64,000 bases of DNA, from positions 242,188 through 306,187 of the forward strand of contig CAMTVQ010000009.1 in NCBI GenBank assembly GCA_947085255.1, written 5' to 3'. The stretch comes from CAMTVQ01 sp947085255 (GTDB lineage Bacteria > Bacteroidota > Bacteroidia > Sphingobacteriales > Sphingobacteriaceae). The notes under the pieces were generated by a model. That model was given only the letters and a program-made list of their open reading frames with translations. It was not told the origin of the DNA and searched no databases. Shown in pieces: positions 8,541 to 17,876 of the stretch. Each line of letters opens with the position of its first letter. The first letter of the stretch is position 1. The translations under genes and the position numbers were made by a program.

Positions 8541-8562
8541 ATACCAAAATCGTATTTGGTAT
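8541..8562. promoter_or_regulatory. Candidate operator palindrome
   Basis: ATACCAAA (8541-8548), 6 bases, then TTTGGTAT (8555-8562): a perfect 8-bp inverted repeat with a spacing suited to a dimeric regulator. It is about 100 bases upstream of the promoter at 8411-8440. Confidence 0.35.
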
Positions 8563-8756
8563 AGTTTAAAATATGTTAAATAAAAGTTAAAAAAAAGTGT
8601 AAGTCTCACTTTTATCTACTAATTATCGCTGCTAATTTTAGGATTACTCTTTAAAATTTACTTGTTTTTTGTCTTAATTAATCACTGTATTTCATAGTAT
8701 AGAAAGGTAAGGTTGCTGCCAGTTAGTGTTGTTTTAGGAGTAGCAGAAATATATAA

Positions 8757-8787
8757 TAAGAAAAGCGGCCATTAGCCGCTTTTCTTA
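8757..8787 (-). terminator. Terminator of the TonB receptor/hydrolase-like operon
   Basis: A perfect 13-bp stem (TAAGAAAAGCGGC at 8757-8769, complement at 8775-8787) with a 5-base loop. It lies 26 bases after the stop of the hydrolase-like gene on the minus strand. Confidence 0.8.
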
Positions 8788-8812
8788 CTTGAATGTGTAA
8801 GTAGGTTTGTAC

Positions 8813-10252
8813 TTACTCTATCACAATTTTATCAGTAAGTGTTTGCCCATCGGCGGTAACCTTAATAAAATAGATACCAGCTGTTAAGCCATTACGTTCT
8901 AACGTGTAATTGCTTTTGGTTGATAGGTTTGTGGCAGTTCTTACCAATTTTCCAGTAATATCATATACTACTAAATCAAAGGTTGGCGAGTTAAAATCGC
9001 GTAGACTTATAGTAATGTTCCCGCTGCTTGGTACTGGATATACCAACATAGTTTTAATATCATCACCATAAACCACATTAACACCTGAAGTCAGCAAGTT
9101 GAGTGTTTTGGCAATACGTGGAGACGAGTATCTTACCAAGGTATCCATATAAAACTGGCAAGTAGTTGTGTAATCGTCCTGAGCGCAATCCCAAGGCATA
9201 TAGGTTTGGTTTACAAATGTATAAACACCTTTTTGATACATGTTTAATGGTCCATGTTTCGAATCAGGAATCTGTTTTTGAGGCAAACCATCAGAATTAA
9301 CGGCACTGTAATCGTTAACGCCCTTATTACTTAAAATACGCGTAATTTGATAGGTACCATGTACTTTTACAATAGGCGTTAATTGTCCTGGAGCTAATTG
9401 AGCATTTACAATAGCTGTTTTATAAGGAGTGGTTTCATCTAAATCACCATGTGAGGCAATTGCTTTAGGATTGCTACCTGCTTGCATAGCTAAAGTATCA
9501 ATAATAGCACCTGAGTATATTAAAACTAATGGTACTTTAAATGAATAACCAGCATGCCCTCCACGTGTATCTTGCACGCCGCCTAAATCAACTTGAGTTG
9601 TATCTATGTATGGACCTGTGTCTGGATTATTTGTAGGATCATTATCTGCTTTTTTCTGTAATGAAGCTAAGCCTAATTCGCTACTTGTATCTAATAACTC
9701 AGCATTTACAGGTAAGTAAGCGCCTGCACCAAAGCCTCCACCAGCTATTTTAGTAGGGTCTATCTTGTAAGTGTTGCCACCAATAGCTGCATTCTTTTTG
9801 AAAAAACGAACAGCAGTTTTATAATCCTGTATGGCACGCCATGCAGCAGGAAGAATACGTCTAGTATTGTCTTCGGCCGTTCCAGTAGGACCCGTATTAG
9901 GAACCCAACCTGAGCGATAGGTCATGCAAGCTACTACATAGCCTTTTTTTGCCATTCTAGTAGCAAAGTTTACCATATACCCATCTGCTTTGCTCCCAAA
10001 CAAAAAACTTCCCTCATGAGCCATAATTATTAATGGACGATTATTTTCAGTATCGTTCATCGGCTCATACAAGTCTAATAATAGACTTTGTTCAGTACCT
10101 GTAGCCGTTCTATTGCTTCCATAAACAATGTCCGACGTTGTTTTAACAGATGTAAATACATTGTCGATGTAACGAGTTTGTGCTGTAAGCGAACCAAAGC
10201 TAACCGATAAGATACAAGCAATGGCAACATGTTTTAAGTGTTTCATTTTCAT
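8813..10252 (-). CDS. Secreted alpha/beta-hydrolase-like protein with T9SS sorting domain, nucleophile missing
   Basis: A 479-residue protein with a signal peptide (ends SFGSLTAQ), an esterase/lipase-type alpha/beta-hydrolase domain (about residues 35-380) and a type A T9SS sorting domain (from VVYGDDIKTMLVYPVP). The fold markers are clear: an oxyanion-hole-like HEGSFLFGSK, the helix DYKTAVRFFKKNA, and late HGDLDETTPY and SKHGPLNM segments with the acid and His positions. The nucleophile elbow reads GGGFGAG instead of GxSxG, so the catalytic Ser is replaced by Gly. It may bind a ligand without hydrolysing it. It follows the TonB receptor by 32 bases and is probably in its operon. Confidence 0.82.
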   Translation of the reverse strand: MKMKHLKHVAIACILSVSFGSLTAQTRYIDNVFTSVKTTSDIVYGSNRTATGTEQSLLLDLYEPMNDTENNRPLIIMAHEGSFLFGSKADGYMVNFATRMAKKGYVVACMTYRSGWVPNTGPTGTAEDNTRRILPAAWRAIQDYKTAVRFFKKNAAIGGNTYKIDPTKIAGGGFGAGAYLPVNAELLDTSSELGLASLQKKADNDPTNNPDTGPYIDTTQVDLGGVQDTRGGHAGYSFKVPLVLIYSGAIIDTLAMQAGSNPKAIASHGDLDETTPYKTAIVNAQLAPGQLTPIVKVHGTYQITRILSNKGVNDYSAVNSDGLPQKQIPDSKHGPLNMYQKGVYTFVNQTYMPWDCAQDDYTTTCQFYMDTLVRYSSPRIAKTLNLLTSGVNVVYGDDIKTMLVYPVPSSGNITISLRDFNSPTFDLVVYDITGKLVRTATNLSTKSNYTLERNGLTAGIYFIKVTADGQTLTDKIVIE

Positions 10253-10284
10253 TTTAGTATTAAATTGTAATATAAAGTTACTGA

Positions 10285-13107
10285 TTAAATTTCAAAGTTT
10301 AATGAGAAGTAGCCTAAGATTCCAATATATGGAGCGCCATAGGCCTCAAAATGTTTATTGTTTAATAAGTTTGAGCAACCTAATTTAAAAGTAGTATTTA
10401 AAGGAATATACTTGTAATTAACCTGAGCATCTACTAATCCATAAGAAGGTATATATCCTGTAAATTGCGGCGACCCTGTGTAATCAAATCCATTTACCCA
10501 TTTGTATGTGATATTGTATCCATACTTGTTCTTAATGTTACGGGCCCCAAAGCTAATATTGTATTTGTGTGGTGGGGTATTAAAATTAGGTATTAATGGA
10601 TCTGTAGAGTCACGCTCGTTTAAAATAGCATAGGTGTAATTTCCTGATAAAGAGTAGTTTTTCATGAAATAATAATTAAGCCCTAAGCTAACTCCTTGTG
10701 TAGTTACGATGTCTCGGGCATTGCTAGACACTCTAAATGCTTTTCTATATGTTTTATCAGCCTGATTTTTAGGATCTCTGTCAAATCCAATTACAAATCC
10801 AATAAAATCAGTATAAATACTGTAGTAATAACTGGCATCTATATATAGTTTCTTTGTAACAATACCTTTGTAGCCTAACTCAATCGTTTTTACACGTTCT
10901 GATTTTACTGCTGGTATATAGGTAATGAAACTATCTACTGGTTGGTTGGTATTTGCTAAGTACCTATTGTAATCATCACGTAAAATAAGGTTTCGTCCGG
11001 TTAAATTACCAGATAAAATACCCAAACCAATATCATAATATAGGTACTGGTCTTGTAGTGTTGGATTTCGTACGGCAGTAGTATAGGTAATACGCAATCT
11101 GTCGGTTTGATTTATGGCGTACACAGCAGAAATTGCAGGAGATTGTGTAGGCTTAAAATTTTTGTGGTCGTCAATACGGTAAGAGGCAATAAGGTTAAGT
11201 TTATCGCGCCATATTTTCTTTTCTACACTTACATAATAACCATATTCAAAGGTGCTTATTTCTTCAAAACGCCCAAATTTAGGGTTTGCTGTACTGTCTT
11301 TAACAGGCTTTCCATCTTTTATGCTGTCTGTTCCTGCAGCGTTTTTTACTTGAGTATAGAAAAACGCTGTATTATTTAGAGTATCACTAAAAATAGTTCC
11401 AAATGATTTTGGCAGGTATTCCCTGTAGCTTAGCCCTACCTTAAACACTTCGGGCATGTGGCGACTTATCTTTTTAAGGTTAAAATTATATTGTGCCTCA
11501 TAATGTCTAAGTGCCGACTTGTCCTGAAAACGAGTTCCTCCACTTTTAAATGAAGGATTTCCTCGTACAGCATCTAACTTCTGCTGAAATTCTGGAGTAC
11601 CGGGTTGTAATTTTGGTCCAAACTTTGACGAAGGATTACTACCTTGTCCGTTTGCAAAAACACGAGCCGAATCTAAAGCTTGTTCAACAGACTGCCCCTG
11701 CCCCCTCATTCTTGCATATTGAATTTCATAATCTTTAAACCATTGGTCGTTGCTTTTCGCTGCCTCTAAAAGCTTAAATGCAGTAAATACAAGATCATAA
11801 GAATCCCCAGCATCTTCCAATGTGGTGTAAGCTCTTGCAAAGTACCTTTCTCCTTTTATTTCAGCCTTATGCTGCTGAAACTGAATATTTTTAATGCTAT
11901 ACCTGTTTTCGCCTTGGTATATGGTTGTTCCTGTCCCGAAATTGTAATTGTATGAAATGGTGTTTTCTTTAAAGAGTTTGTAATAAAGCCCACCACTTAG
12001 TTTTAGACTTTCTGTTTTATAATTGTCTGTCAACTGTTTTTCTTTATAGCCATCTCTGTAAATAAATACAGTGTTTTTTATTGCAGTATCGGGGTCCCCT
12101 TCTTCTGTCATGTTCAAATTACCAATCTTTCCGGTTTCTCCATATTCGTTCACAGCATCAAACCCTGTCAAATTATTTTTAACATTAGGTAATGGTGTAT
12201 TTCTGGGGTCAATAGGGTCATAGTTAGTAGCTTCAAAGTCATCAGCTCGCAAGTAAGAAGCATTTACTTTATAACCAAATCTGTTTTTTATTACCCCTGC
12301 ATAGCGTATCGAGCCATCAAACAAATTGCGTGTTGCACCTTTTAACTGTACGTTCAGCCCTCTATATTTAAAAGGATCTTTGGTGGTAATACTTATTACT
12401 CCATTAAAGGCATTTGGTCCATAAGTAGCTGAGTTGGCACCTACAATTAGATCCACACTTTCTACATCAATTTCAGATGCACCCACAAAATTGCCCAACG
12501 AAAAATTTAGGCCTGGCGCTTGATTATCCATTCCGTCAATAATTTGTAAGGTGCGTACTGGGGATGTACTATTAAATCCACGTGTGTTTATTACCTTAAA
12601 ACCTAAACTGGCAGTAGTCATATCTACTCCTTTTAGGTTGGCTAAACCCTCATAAAAACCTGATGCAGCTGTTTCTTTTATGGCTGCCACGTTCATGCGC
12701 TCTACCGTTACCGGCGATTCTTGTAATTTCTCATTCAAACGTGATGAGCTAATAACTACTTCTTTAGTTACAATACCTGCTTCTGATATCGTAACATCAT
12801 AGTAGGCTTTATTCGGGGTAATTTTTATGCTTCTGGTTTCGTAACCCAAGTAGGATATCTGTAAGGAGTCTTTTGGACCAGATTGGCTCAAGTTTAGTTC
12901 AAACTTACCATTAAAGTCAGAACGAGTAGCATTGGTTGTGCCTTTTTGGCTAATAGTAGCACCTATTAAGGCTTCCTTTGTTTTGCTATCCTTTATGGTT
13001 CCCAATAATTTTTGAGTATAAGCGGTATTACTTAGAGTGACCAGTATGGCAGAAAGAACAATAATTTTTGCAGAAATAGTCACTAATCTAGGCTGTATAT
13101 AAGTCAT
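10285..13107 (-). CDS. TonB-dependent outer-membrane receptor with carboxypeptidase-like N-terminal domain
   Basis: A 940-residue receptor. After a signal sequence (to about residue 32) comes a CarboxypepD_reg-like domain (about 33-115: LLGTIKDSKTKEALIGATI ... DSLQISYLGYETR). Next is a plug domain (about 120-240, with LQIIDGMDNQAPG and the VDLIVGANSATYGPNAFNGVI signature). A 22-strand-type beta-barrel follows, ending in aromatic GYFSLNFEI, the usual terminal strand. No SusD-like partner is adjacent; the partner is the secreted hydrolase-like protein downstream. The substrate cannot be told. No clear promoter was found in the 125 bases upstream. Confidence 0.92.
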   Translation of the reverse strand: MTYIQPRLVTISAKIIVLSAILVTLSNTAYTQKLLGTIKDSKTKEALIGATISQKGTTNATRSDFNGKFELNLSQSGPKDSLQISYLGYETRSIKITPNKAYYDVTISEAGIVTKEVVISSSRLNEKLQESPVTVERMNVAAIKETAASGFYEGLANLKGVDMTTASLGFKVINTRGFNSTSPVRTLQIIDGMDNQAPGLNFSLGNFVGASEIDVESVDLIVGANSATYGPNAFNGVISITTKDPFKYRGLNVQLKGATRNLFDGSIRYAGVIKNRFGYKVNASYLRADDFEATNYDPIDPRNTPLPNVKNNLTGFDAVNEYGETGKIGNLNMTEEGDPDTAIKNTVFIYRDGYKEKQLTDNYKTESLKLSGGLYYKLFKENTISYNYNFGTGTTIYQGENRYSIKNIQFQQHKAEIKGERYFARAYTTLEDAGDSYDLVFTAFKLLEAAKSNDQWFKDYEIQYARMRGQGQSVEQALDSARVFANGQGSNPSSKFGPKLQPGTPEFQQKLDAVRGNPSFKSGGTRFQDKSALRHYEAQYNFNLKKISRHMPEVFKVGLSYREYLPKSFGTIFSDTLNNTAFFYTQVKNAAGTDSIKDGKPVKDSTANPKFGRFEEISTFEYGYYVSVEKKIWRDKLNLIASYRIDDHKNFKPTQSPAISAVYAINQTDRLRITYTTAVRNPTLQDQYLYYDIGLGILSGNLTGRNLILRDDYNRYLANTNQPVDSFITYIPAVKSERVKTIELGYKGIVTKKLYIDASYYYSIYTDFIGFVIGFDRDPKNQADKTYRKAFRVSSNARDIVTTQGVSLGLNYYFMKNYSLSGNYTYAILNERDSTDPLIPNFNTPPHKYNISFGARNIKNKYGYNITYKWVNGFDYTGSPQFTGYIPSYGLVDAQVNYKYIPLNTTFKLGCSNLLNNKHFEAYGAPYIGILGYFSLNFEI

Positions 13108-13232
13108 TTTCGTGTGTGCTCGTGCGGTATTTGTACAAAAGAGTGAAACAGTATTTACGGTAAAGCAATAAAATAAAGTTGTAAATTTATAATAAAGTTG
13201 AGATTAATAAATTTGTTTGACTACTGGAAGCA

Positions 13233-13982
13233 CTATAATATTCGGTATAGAATAGGTTTTGCAGGGCTAGCATCAGTTTCCAGAGGGGCAATTTGCATGT
13301 TTAGTAAATACAATCCATCGCCTACATTATCAGGGACATAAATAAGTTCGGTAATCGTGTTTTTCCATTTTGGAGCTTCTGGATAATTCCAAAAAGCTTT
13401 ATGCGCTAGCATATTACCACCATCCTCTTCTCTATCTATAGATGGTAGGTCTATTAGTAAATGCTGTATCCCTGCTTCTTGTATTAGTTTTGCTGCAGTA
13501 CGGTGCAAGTAAGTCGGATTTGTACCAGAATAGTTTTGCTGCGTTTTTTCATCTGTATTAGGCAATGTGCGTATTACCAACGCTTGTGCAGGAGTATTTT
13601 GTAGGTGCGGAATTATTTCCTCTTTCAAAATTATGTAATCGTCATTCTCCATCTTAAACGGCCGCACACTAATTACCAGTGCGACATACCAAAAATTGGT
13701 TAGGCATTTATTAATAGTATAGGGCTCTTTAGTAATATGTCCAATACACTCGGTATGCGTACCATTACCATGTGGGGTAAGTGTAAGTACTTGGCAGTTA
13801 GAGCCAGCACCAGCAGCCACTGCGCCTGTATAATTGCCTACGGTAATAGGTTTAAATTCTGGCTGCGGAATATGAAAAGCATTTACATTATCGTTCCCAT
13901 GCCGTATCGGCAACGAAATATCAATAGGCAGAGATAGGTTGATGCGGTAATCAGTATTGCTGTATTGTATAGTTGCAAGCAT
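13233..13982 (-). CDS. Cyclase-family (kynurenine formamidase-like) metal hydrolase
   Basis: A 249-residue protein of the cyclase family (PF04199), whose known members include bacterial arylformamidase and isatin hydrolase. The metal-binding signature reads HGNGTHTECIGH, a variant of HxGTHxDxPxH with Glu in place of Asp. A second family segment is IQHLLIDLPSIDREEDGG. I chose the ATG at 13982, one base after the hemW stop (TAA-T-ATG); a longer frame exists but would overlap hemW. Tight spacing says it is co-transcribed with hemW. Substrate is unknown. Confidence 0.82.
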   Translation of the reverse strand: MLATIQYSNTDYRINLSLPIDISLPIRHGNDNVNAFHIPQPEFKPITVGNYTGAVAAGAGSNCQVLTLTPHGNGTHTECIGHITKEPYTINKCLTNFWYVALVISVRPFKMENDDYIILKEEIIPHLQNTPAQALVIRTLPNTDEKTQQNYSGTNPTYLHRTAAKLIQEAGIQHLLIDLPSIDREEDGGNMLAHKAFWNYPEAPKWKNTITELIYVPDNVGDGLYLLNMQIAPLETDASPAKPILYRIL

Positions 13983-13983
13983 A

Positions 13984-15099
13984 TTATAAAAGAAATAAAT
14001 CGGAGGCAATTTTATCGGCATACAATTTTCCGCTGCGGGTAAGTTGTAAGTGTTTTTGTTCTAGTTTTATCCAACCGTTACCAATAAATGTACTAATAAT
14101 TGGCTCAATGGCTTGTTGATGCTCAGGTAGTAATAAGGTAATGTTTGCGCCATTTTGTGTTCTAAGTGCTACCATAAGGTATTCATTGCTTTGTTGTTGA
14201 GGTGTTAAGATCTCTTTTTCACAAGGTATTTTATGATCTTCTATAGCTGCTATGTAAGCGGCATTGTTGGCAATATTCCATTGGCGTATCGGTAATTGGT
14301 AAGAATGTGCAGAAGGTCCGATGCCTAAGTAGGGTACTCCGGCCCAATAATTACTATTGTGTTTGCTTTGCCTATTTGGCAAACAGAAGTTCGAAATCTC
14401 ATAGTGATCATACCCTTTTGCTGCCGCAGCATCCATTAGTAATTCAAAATGTGCTATTGCCCAATCGTCGTTAGGCATTTTGTAGGTGCCTTTTTGTATG
14501 AAATTGGCTAAGGCTGTTTTGGGTTCAATGGTTAAACAATATGCAGAAAAATGTGGAATTTGTAGTTGAAAAGCTTTCTCTAAATTGCTTTGCCAATCGG
14601 TAATTGTTAAGTGTGGTAGTCCGTAAATTAAATCAATGGTAATATTTTCGAAGCCCATGTCTTGAGCGCGTTTAATGCTGCTTTCGGCCTCAGAGGTAGT
14701 GTGTGCCCTGTTCATCCATTTTAAATCGTAGGCTATAAAGGATTGTACACCAATGCTTAATCGGTTTGTAGCAGTATTTCTTAAAGCTTTTAAGGTAACG
14801 GTATCTAAATCATCAGGATTTGCCTCAAGGGTTATTTCAGCATCATCGGTAATGTTGTAATGTAGAGCAACGGTATCAATAAGAGATTGAATTTCACTAT
14901 CGCTAAGTAACGAAGGAGTTCCACCACCAAAATAAATGGTAGAGATGGTTTTATCTGTTAGAAAATCTTTTTGTAACGCTATTTCTGCTTTTAGGGCGTT
15001 TATCAGTTCTGATTTGTATTTCAACGAAGTGCTAAAATGAAAATCACAGTAATAACAAGCCTGTTTACAAAAGGGTATGTGTATATAAATTCCAGCCAC
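13984..15099 (-). CDS. hemW: Radical SAM protein HemW (heme chaperone)
   Basis: A 371-residue radical SAM protein of the HemN/HemW family. The 4Fe-4S motif is CKQACYYC near residue 11, preceded by the family's IYIHIPFC. Other blocks are YFGGGTPSLL and ITLEANPDD. Length and N-terminus match HemW, which binds and delivers heme, rather than the roughly 455-residue oxygen-independent coproporphyrinogen oxidase HemN. It is the first gene of a two-gene minus-strand unit with the cyclase-family gene and is divergent from the BamA/TamA-like gene. Confidence 0.9.
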   Translation of the reverse strand: MAGIYIHIPFCKQACYYCDFHFSTSLKYKSELINALKAEIALQKDFLTDKTISTIYFGGGTPSLLSDSEIQSLIDTVALHYNITDDAEITLEANPDDLDTVTLKALRNTATNRLSIGVQSFIAYDLKWMNRAHTTSEAESSIKRAQDMGFENITIDLIYGLPHLTITDWQSNLEKAFQLQIPHFSAYCLTIEPKTALANFIQKGTYKMPNDDWAIAHFELLMDAAAAKGYDHYEISNFCLPNRQSKHNSNYWAGVPYLGIGPSAHSYQLPIRQWNIANNAAYIAAIEDHKIPCEKEILTPQQQSNEYLMVALRTQNGANITLLLPEHQQAIEPIISTFIGNGWIKLEQKHLQLTRSGKLYADKIASDLFLL

Positions 15100-15138
15100 A
15101 GTGGCTAAATGTCGGTATTATCTTGTTATTTTGTATAA

Positions 15139-16866
15139 ATGGGGATGTATTTAAAATGTTTGCTGCTGTTTTTAGCGTATAGCACCTGCATTATTGCGCA
15201 GTCTAAATCACCATATTGTCTGGAGGTAAAAGGGTTAGAAAAACTTCCGAAACAATTACAGCGTTACCAAAAAAATGTAGCTGATTCTTCGGAAGCAGTT
15301 AACGAAGTGACTAAACTACAAAGATTATTGAGTGTAAAAGGGTATATATTCAATCACATAGATTCTTCAGCACTCGATTCGCTAACAGCTACTGTATTTC
15401 TTGTTACGGGTGATTATTATAGGTGGGCTAAAGTGCGCATAGAAGGCGAAACTATATATTCCATACAAATTCCAAAGAAATTACAACCCGACAAAGCAGT
15501 AAACTATCTACAGTTAAATCAGTTTACCGAAAAAATAATAGATGAGTACGAAAATCAAGGGTTTCCTTTTGTAACAGTAACAACAGATAGTTTTACCACA
15601 CAGAATAATGCTGTATCCGTACAGCTAAAGGTAGATAAAGGACCCTTTATTATCATTGATACCGTTCGTATGATTCCTGCCGAAGTGGTAAAACAATCTT
15701 TTTTGAAAGGGTATTTGGGTCTAAAACGAGGCAGTACCTACAAGGAATCTTTACTTAAACAGGTAGATAGACGTTGGCGGGCTTTATCGTATGTAAATGT
15801 GGTGCGCCCTACTCAAGTAGTTTTTGTGGGCGAAAAAGCAAAAGTGTATGCATTTATAGAAAAGCGCAAAGCCAACCAGTTCGATGGGATTATTGGCTTG
15901 CAGTCGAAAAACAATAAGCCAGGCACAAATGAGCTTACTGGCGATATAAAATTACAACTGGTGAATAGTTTTAAGCGAGGGGAGTTTATCGGACTCAAAT
16001 TTAAAGCACTACCATCAGCAACCCGAGATTTTGGTATCAGTACTACTTATCCTTATATTTTAGGAAGTCCTTTTGGTATTGATTTTAAGTTCGAGCTATT
16101 TAAACAAGACACTCAGTATGTAGAGTCAACTACCGAAATTGGTTTGCAGTACCTGTTTATTGGAGCCAATTACATCAAGGTTTTTTTGCGCAATAGGCAA
16201 TCTAATATATTATCCACGAGTAGTTTGCAAGTCTCTATTTTGCCAACTGTGGCAGATGTAGCAACCACTCTTTATGGTTTGGCATATAATTACAACTCTG
16301 CCAATGATGCAATTTGCCCTACGCAAGGCTTTAGTACCTATACGGAGATAGCAGCGGGGATTCAAAAAATTAGTAAAAACCCAGCTGTAAAGGAGGAGGC
16401 ATACGCCAGCGTATCACTCACAAATCAGCAGTTTAAAATTTTCTCAAAATCAACATATTACTATAGCATTACTAATAGAATGATAGCGGTAGGTAGATTG
16501 GAAGGTGGGGTTTTGGCGGCTAATAAGCTTTTTGCCAACGAGTTATTTAGAATAGGCGGGAGTAATAGCCTACGTGGGTTTGACGAACAAAGTATTTTAG
16601 CTTCTGTGTATGGAATTGGTACAGCGGAATATCGTATTTTATTGGAGCAAGGTTCCTATTTGTATGCTTTTTTTGATCAAGGCGCGTACTCTAATAACGT
16701 AAATACACAGGTTATTAGTGATAGTCCATCTGGCTTTGGTACAGGTTTGAGTTTTAGAACAAAGACAGGTAATTTTAATATAAGCTATGCTATTGGAAAA
16801 CAATTCAAAAATCCTGTAAGTTTGCAAACAGGTAAAATTCATTTTGGCATCATTAATACGTTTTAG
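15139..16866 (+). CDS. BamA/TamA-like outer-membrane protein (POTRA + surface-antigen barrel)
   Basis: A 575-residue outer-membrane protein of the Omp85 superfamily. It has a signal peptide (MGMYLKCLLLFLAYSTCIIAQ) and about 200 residues of periplasmic POTRA-like repeats (YDRW-type segments, IDEYENQGFPFVTV, LKRGSTYKESLLKQVDRRW). The C-terminal 16-strand-type barrel has the conserved RIGGSNSLRGFDEQSI motif near residue 475. It is shorter than BamA (about 800) and nearer to TamA or the short Bacteroidota Omp85 proteins. The final strand ends in IHFGIINTF. It overlaps the following DUF4271 gene by 23 bases. Confidence 0.85.
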   Translation: MGMYLKCLLLFLAYSTCIIAQSKSPYCLEVKGLEKLPKQLQRYQKNVADSSEAVNEVTKLQRLLSVKGYIFNHIDSSALDSLTATVFLVTGDYYRWAKVRIEGETIYSIQIPKKLQPDKAVNYLQLNQFTEKIIDEYENQGFPFVTVTTDSFTTQNNAVSVQLKVDKGPFIIIDTVRMIPAEVVKQSFLKGYLGLKRGSTYKESLLKQVDRRWRALSYVNVVRPTQVVFVGEKAKVYAFIEKRKANQFDGIIGLQSKNNKPGTNELTGDIKLQLVNSFKRGEFIGLKFKALPSATRDFGISTTYPYILGSPFGIDFKFELFKQDTQYVESTTEIGLQYLFIGANYIKVFLRNRQSNILSTSSLQVSILPTVADVATTLYGLAYNYNSANDAICPTQGFSTYTEIAAGIQKISKNPAVKEEAYASVSLTNQQFKIFSKSTYYYSITNRMIAVGRLEGGVLAANKLFANELFRIGGSNSLRGFDEQSILASVYGIGTAEYRILLEQGSYLYAFFDQGAYSNNVNTQVISDSPSGFGTGLSFRTKTGNFNISYAIGKQFKNPVSLQTGKIHFGIINTF

Positions 16867-17860
16867 TTATTACAAGTTACTTATTGCTCTTTTATGGAGC
16901 AGTAGTGCGGTATTTGCTCAAGATAGCCTGCCTTCCATAGAAGATATTGGAACTAGTTACCCAACAAGAACACCGATTTCTTTACCTGTTGATTTAGAGC
17001 TAACACTCAAAAGAGATACTATTTTTCGTAGCGTTGCCTACTTCAGACCACTTTCTTTATCACTTGTAGCAATAAGTGCAACAGATACGTTCAAAAAAGA
17101 AGTGTTGTCTTCCACTAAACTAGCACAAAAATTTCCTAGCACTAATTATAGCTATTCAATAGCGTCAAAAAGCAGTATTCAACGCAAGGTGGATCTTGCA
17201 GCTCCTGTAAAGTTGCATAAGAAACGTGTGAATTGGATTATTTATGTGTTGCTTATTATCACATCGTTTTTTGTGTTCGTAAGGTACCAATATGCAAAGG
17301 ATGTTAAAAATATTAATGATGGTTTTTGGACATTACGTGGTCTTAATTTGCTTATTAGAGAGAACGGATTGCTCAATACACGTTATTCCCTAATGTTCTA
17401 TCTAATGTTTTGCCTCACATTTGGGTATCTCATCTATTGCATCTGCACGTTTTACGAGTTAGTTTTTTTCTATTCAGATCTAAGCCTATACTTGGTTATT
17501 TGTTTTTTTGTTGCCCTGTTTTTTGTTGCTCGCACATGTTCTATTCTGTTGTTGGGTTTTATTTTTTCTAACACCAAAATATTTAAAAGTTATATAGCCA
17601 TTATCTATACAAGCAACTATGTATTTACCATTTACCTCATTCCTATATTAATAATTTACACATTACTTCCCGATAGTTTAAAAGATGTTTTATTTATAAT
17701 ACTACCTCTTCTAGTTGTAATAAATCAATTAAATCAGTACCTCAGAGGAAGCTCCTATGCGGTGGCTCATTTCCAATTTCCAAAGTTTTATTTAATTATT
17801 TACCTTTGCGCCTTCGAAATAGCACCTTTACTTTTACTTATTAAAAGCTTTTCGGGTTAA
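16844..17860 (+). CDS. DUF4271 membrane protein
   Basis: A 338-residue inner-membrane protein matching Bacteroidota DUF4271. The likely start is TTG at 16844, inside the end of the upstream gene; no ATG lies between it and the signal sequence (LLIALLWSSSAVFAQ). A soluble segment of about 100 residues is followed by at least six hydrophobic helices (first at about residues 130-148, then a dense set from about 185 to the end). Function is unknown. It sits directly before hemD, an arrangement I recall from other Bacteroidota. Confidence 0.8.
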   Translation: MASLIRFSYYKLLIALLWSSSAVFAQDSLPSIEDIGTSYPTRTPISLPVDLELTLKRDTIFRSVAYFRPLSLSLVAISATDTFKKEVLSSTKLAQKFPSTNYSYSIASKSSIQRKVDLAAPVKLHKKRVNWIIYVLLIITSFFVFVRYQYAKDVKNINDGFWTLRGLNLLIRENGLLNTRYSLMFYLMFCLTFGYLIYCICTFYELVFFYSDLSLYLVICFFVALFFVARTCSILLLGFIFSNTKIFKSYIAIIYTSNYVFTIYLIPILIIYTLLPDSLKDVLFIILPLLVVINQLNQYLRGSSYAVAHFQFPKFYLIIYLCAFEIAPLLLLIKSFSG

Positions 17861-17876
17861 AAACTACATAATTACT

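Larger units (their letters stand above)
8373..8812. other. 440-base non-coding interval with promoter, candidate operators and a terminator
   Basis: No convincing gene lies here. Reading from the right it holds the terminator of the hydrolase-like gene (8757-8787), a weak 7-bp hairpin at 8593-8613, an 8-bp palindrome at 8541-8562, two copies of TATCAACTCCATG about 92 bases apart, and the promoter of the Ig-like gene at 8411-8440. Confidence 0.6.

Noticed and set aside
8373..8812. A small gene in the 440-base gap
   Set aside because: Reading frames on both strands are short, AT-rich and without recognisable start context or family features.
8813..13107. SusC/SusD polysaccharide-utilisation pair
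   Set aside because: The receptor has the carboxypeptidase-like domain, but the partner is an alpha/beta-hydrolase fold with a sorting domain, not a SusD-type TPR lipoprotein, and no glycoside hydrolase is near.
16844..16866. Frameshift joining the BamA/TamA-like and DUF4271 genes
   Set aside because: The 23-base overlap is between two complete proteins; the first ends in a proper barrel strand and the second begins with its own signal sequence.
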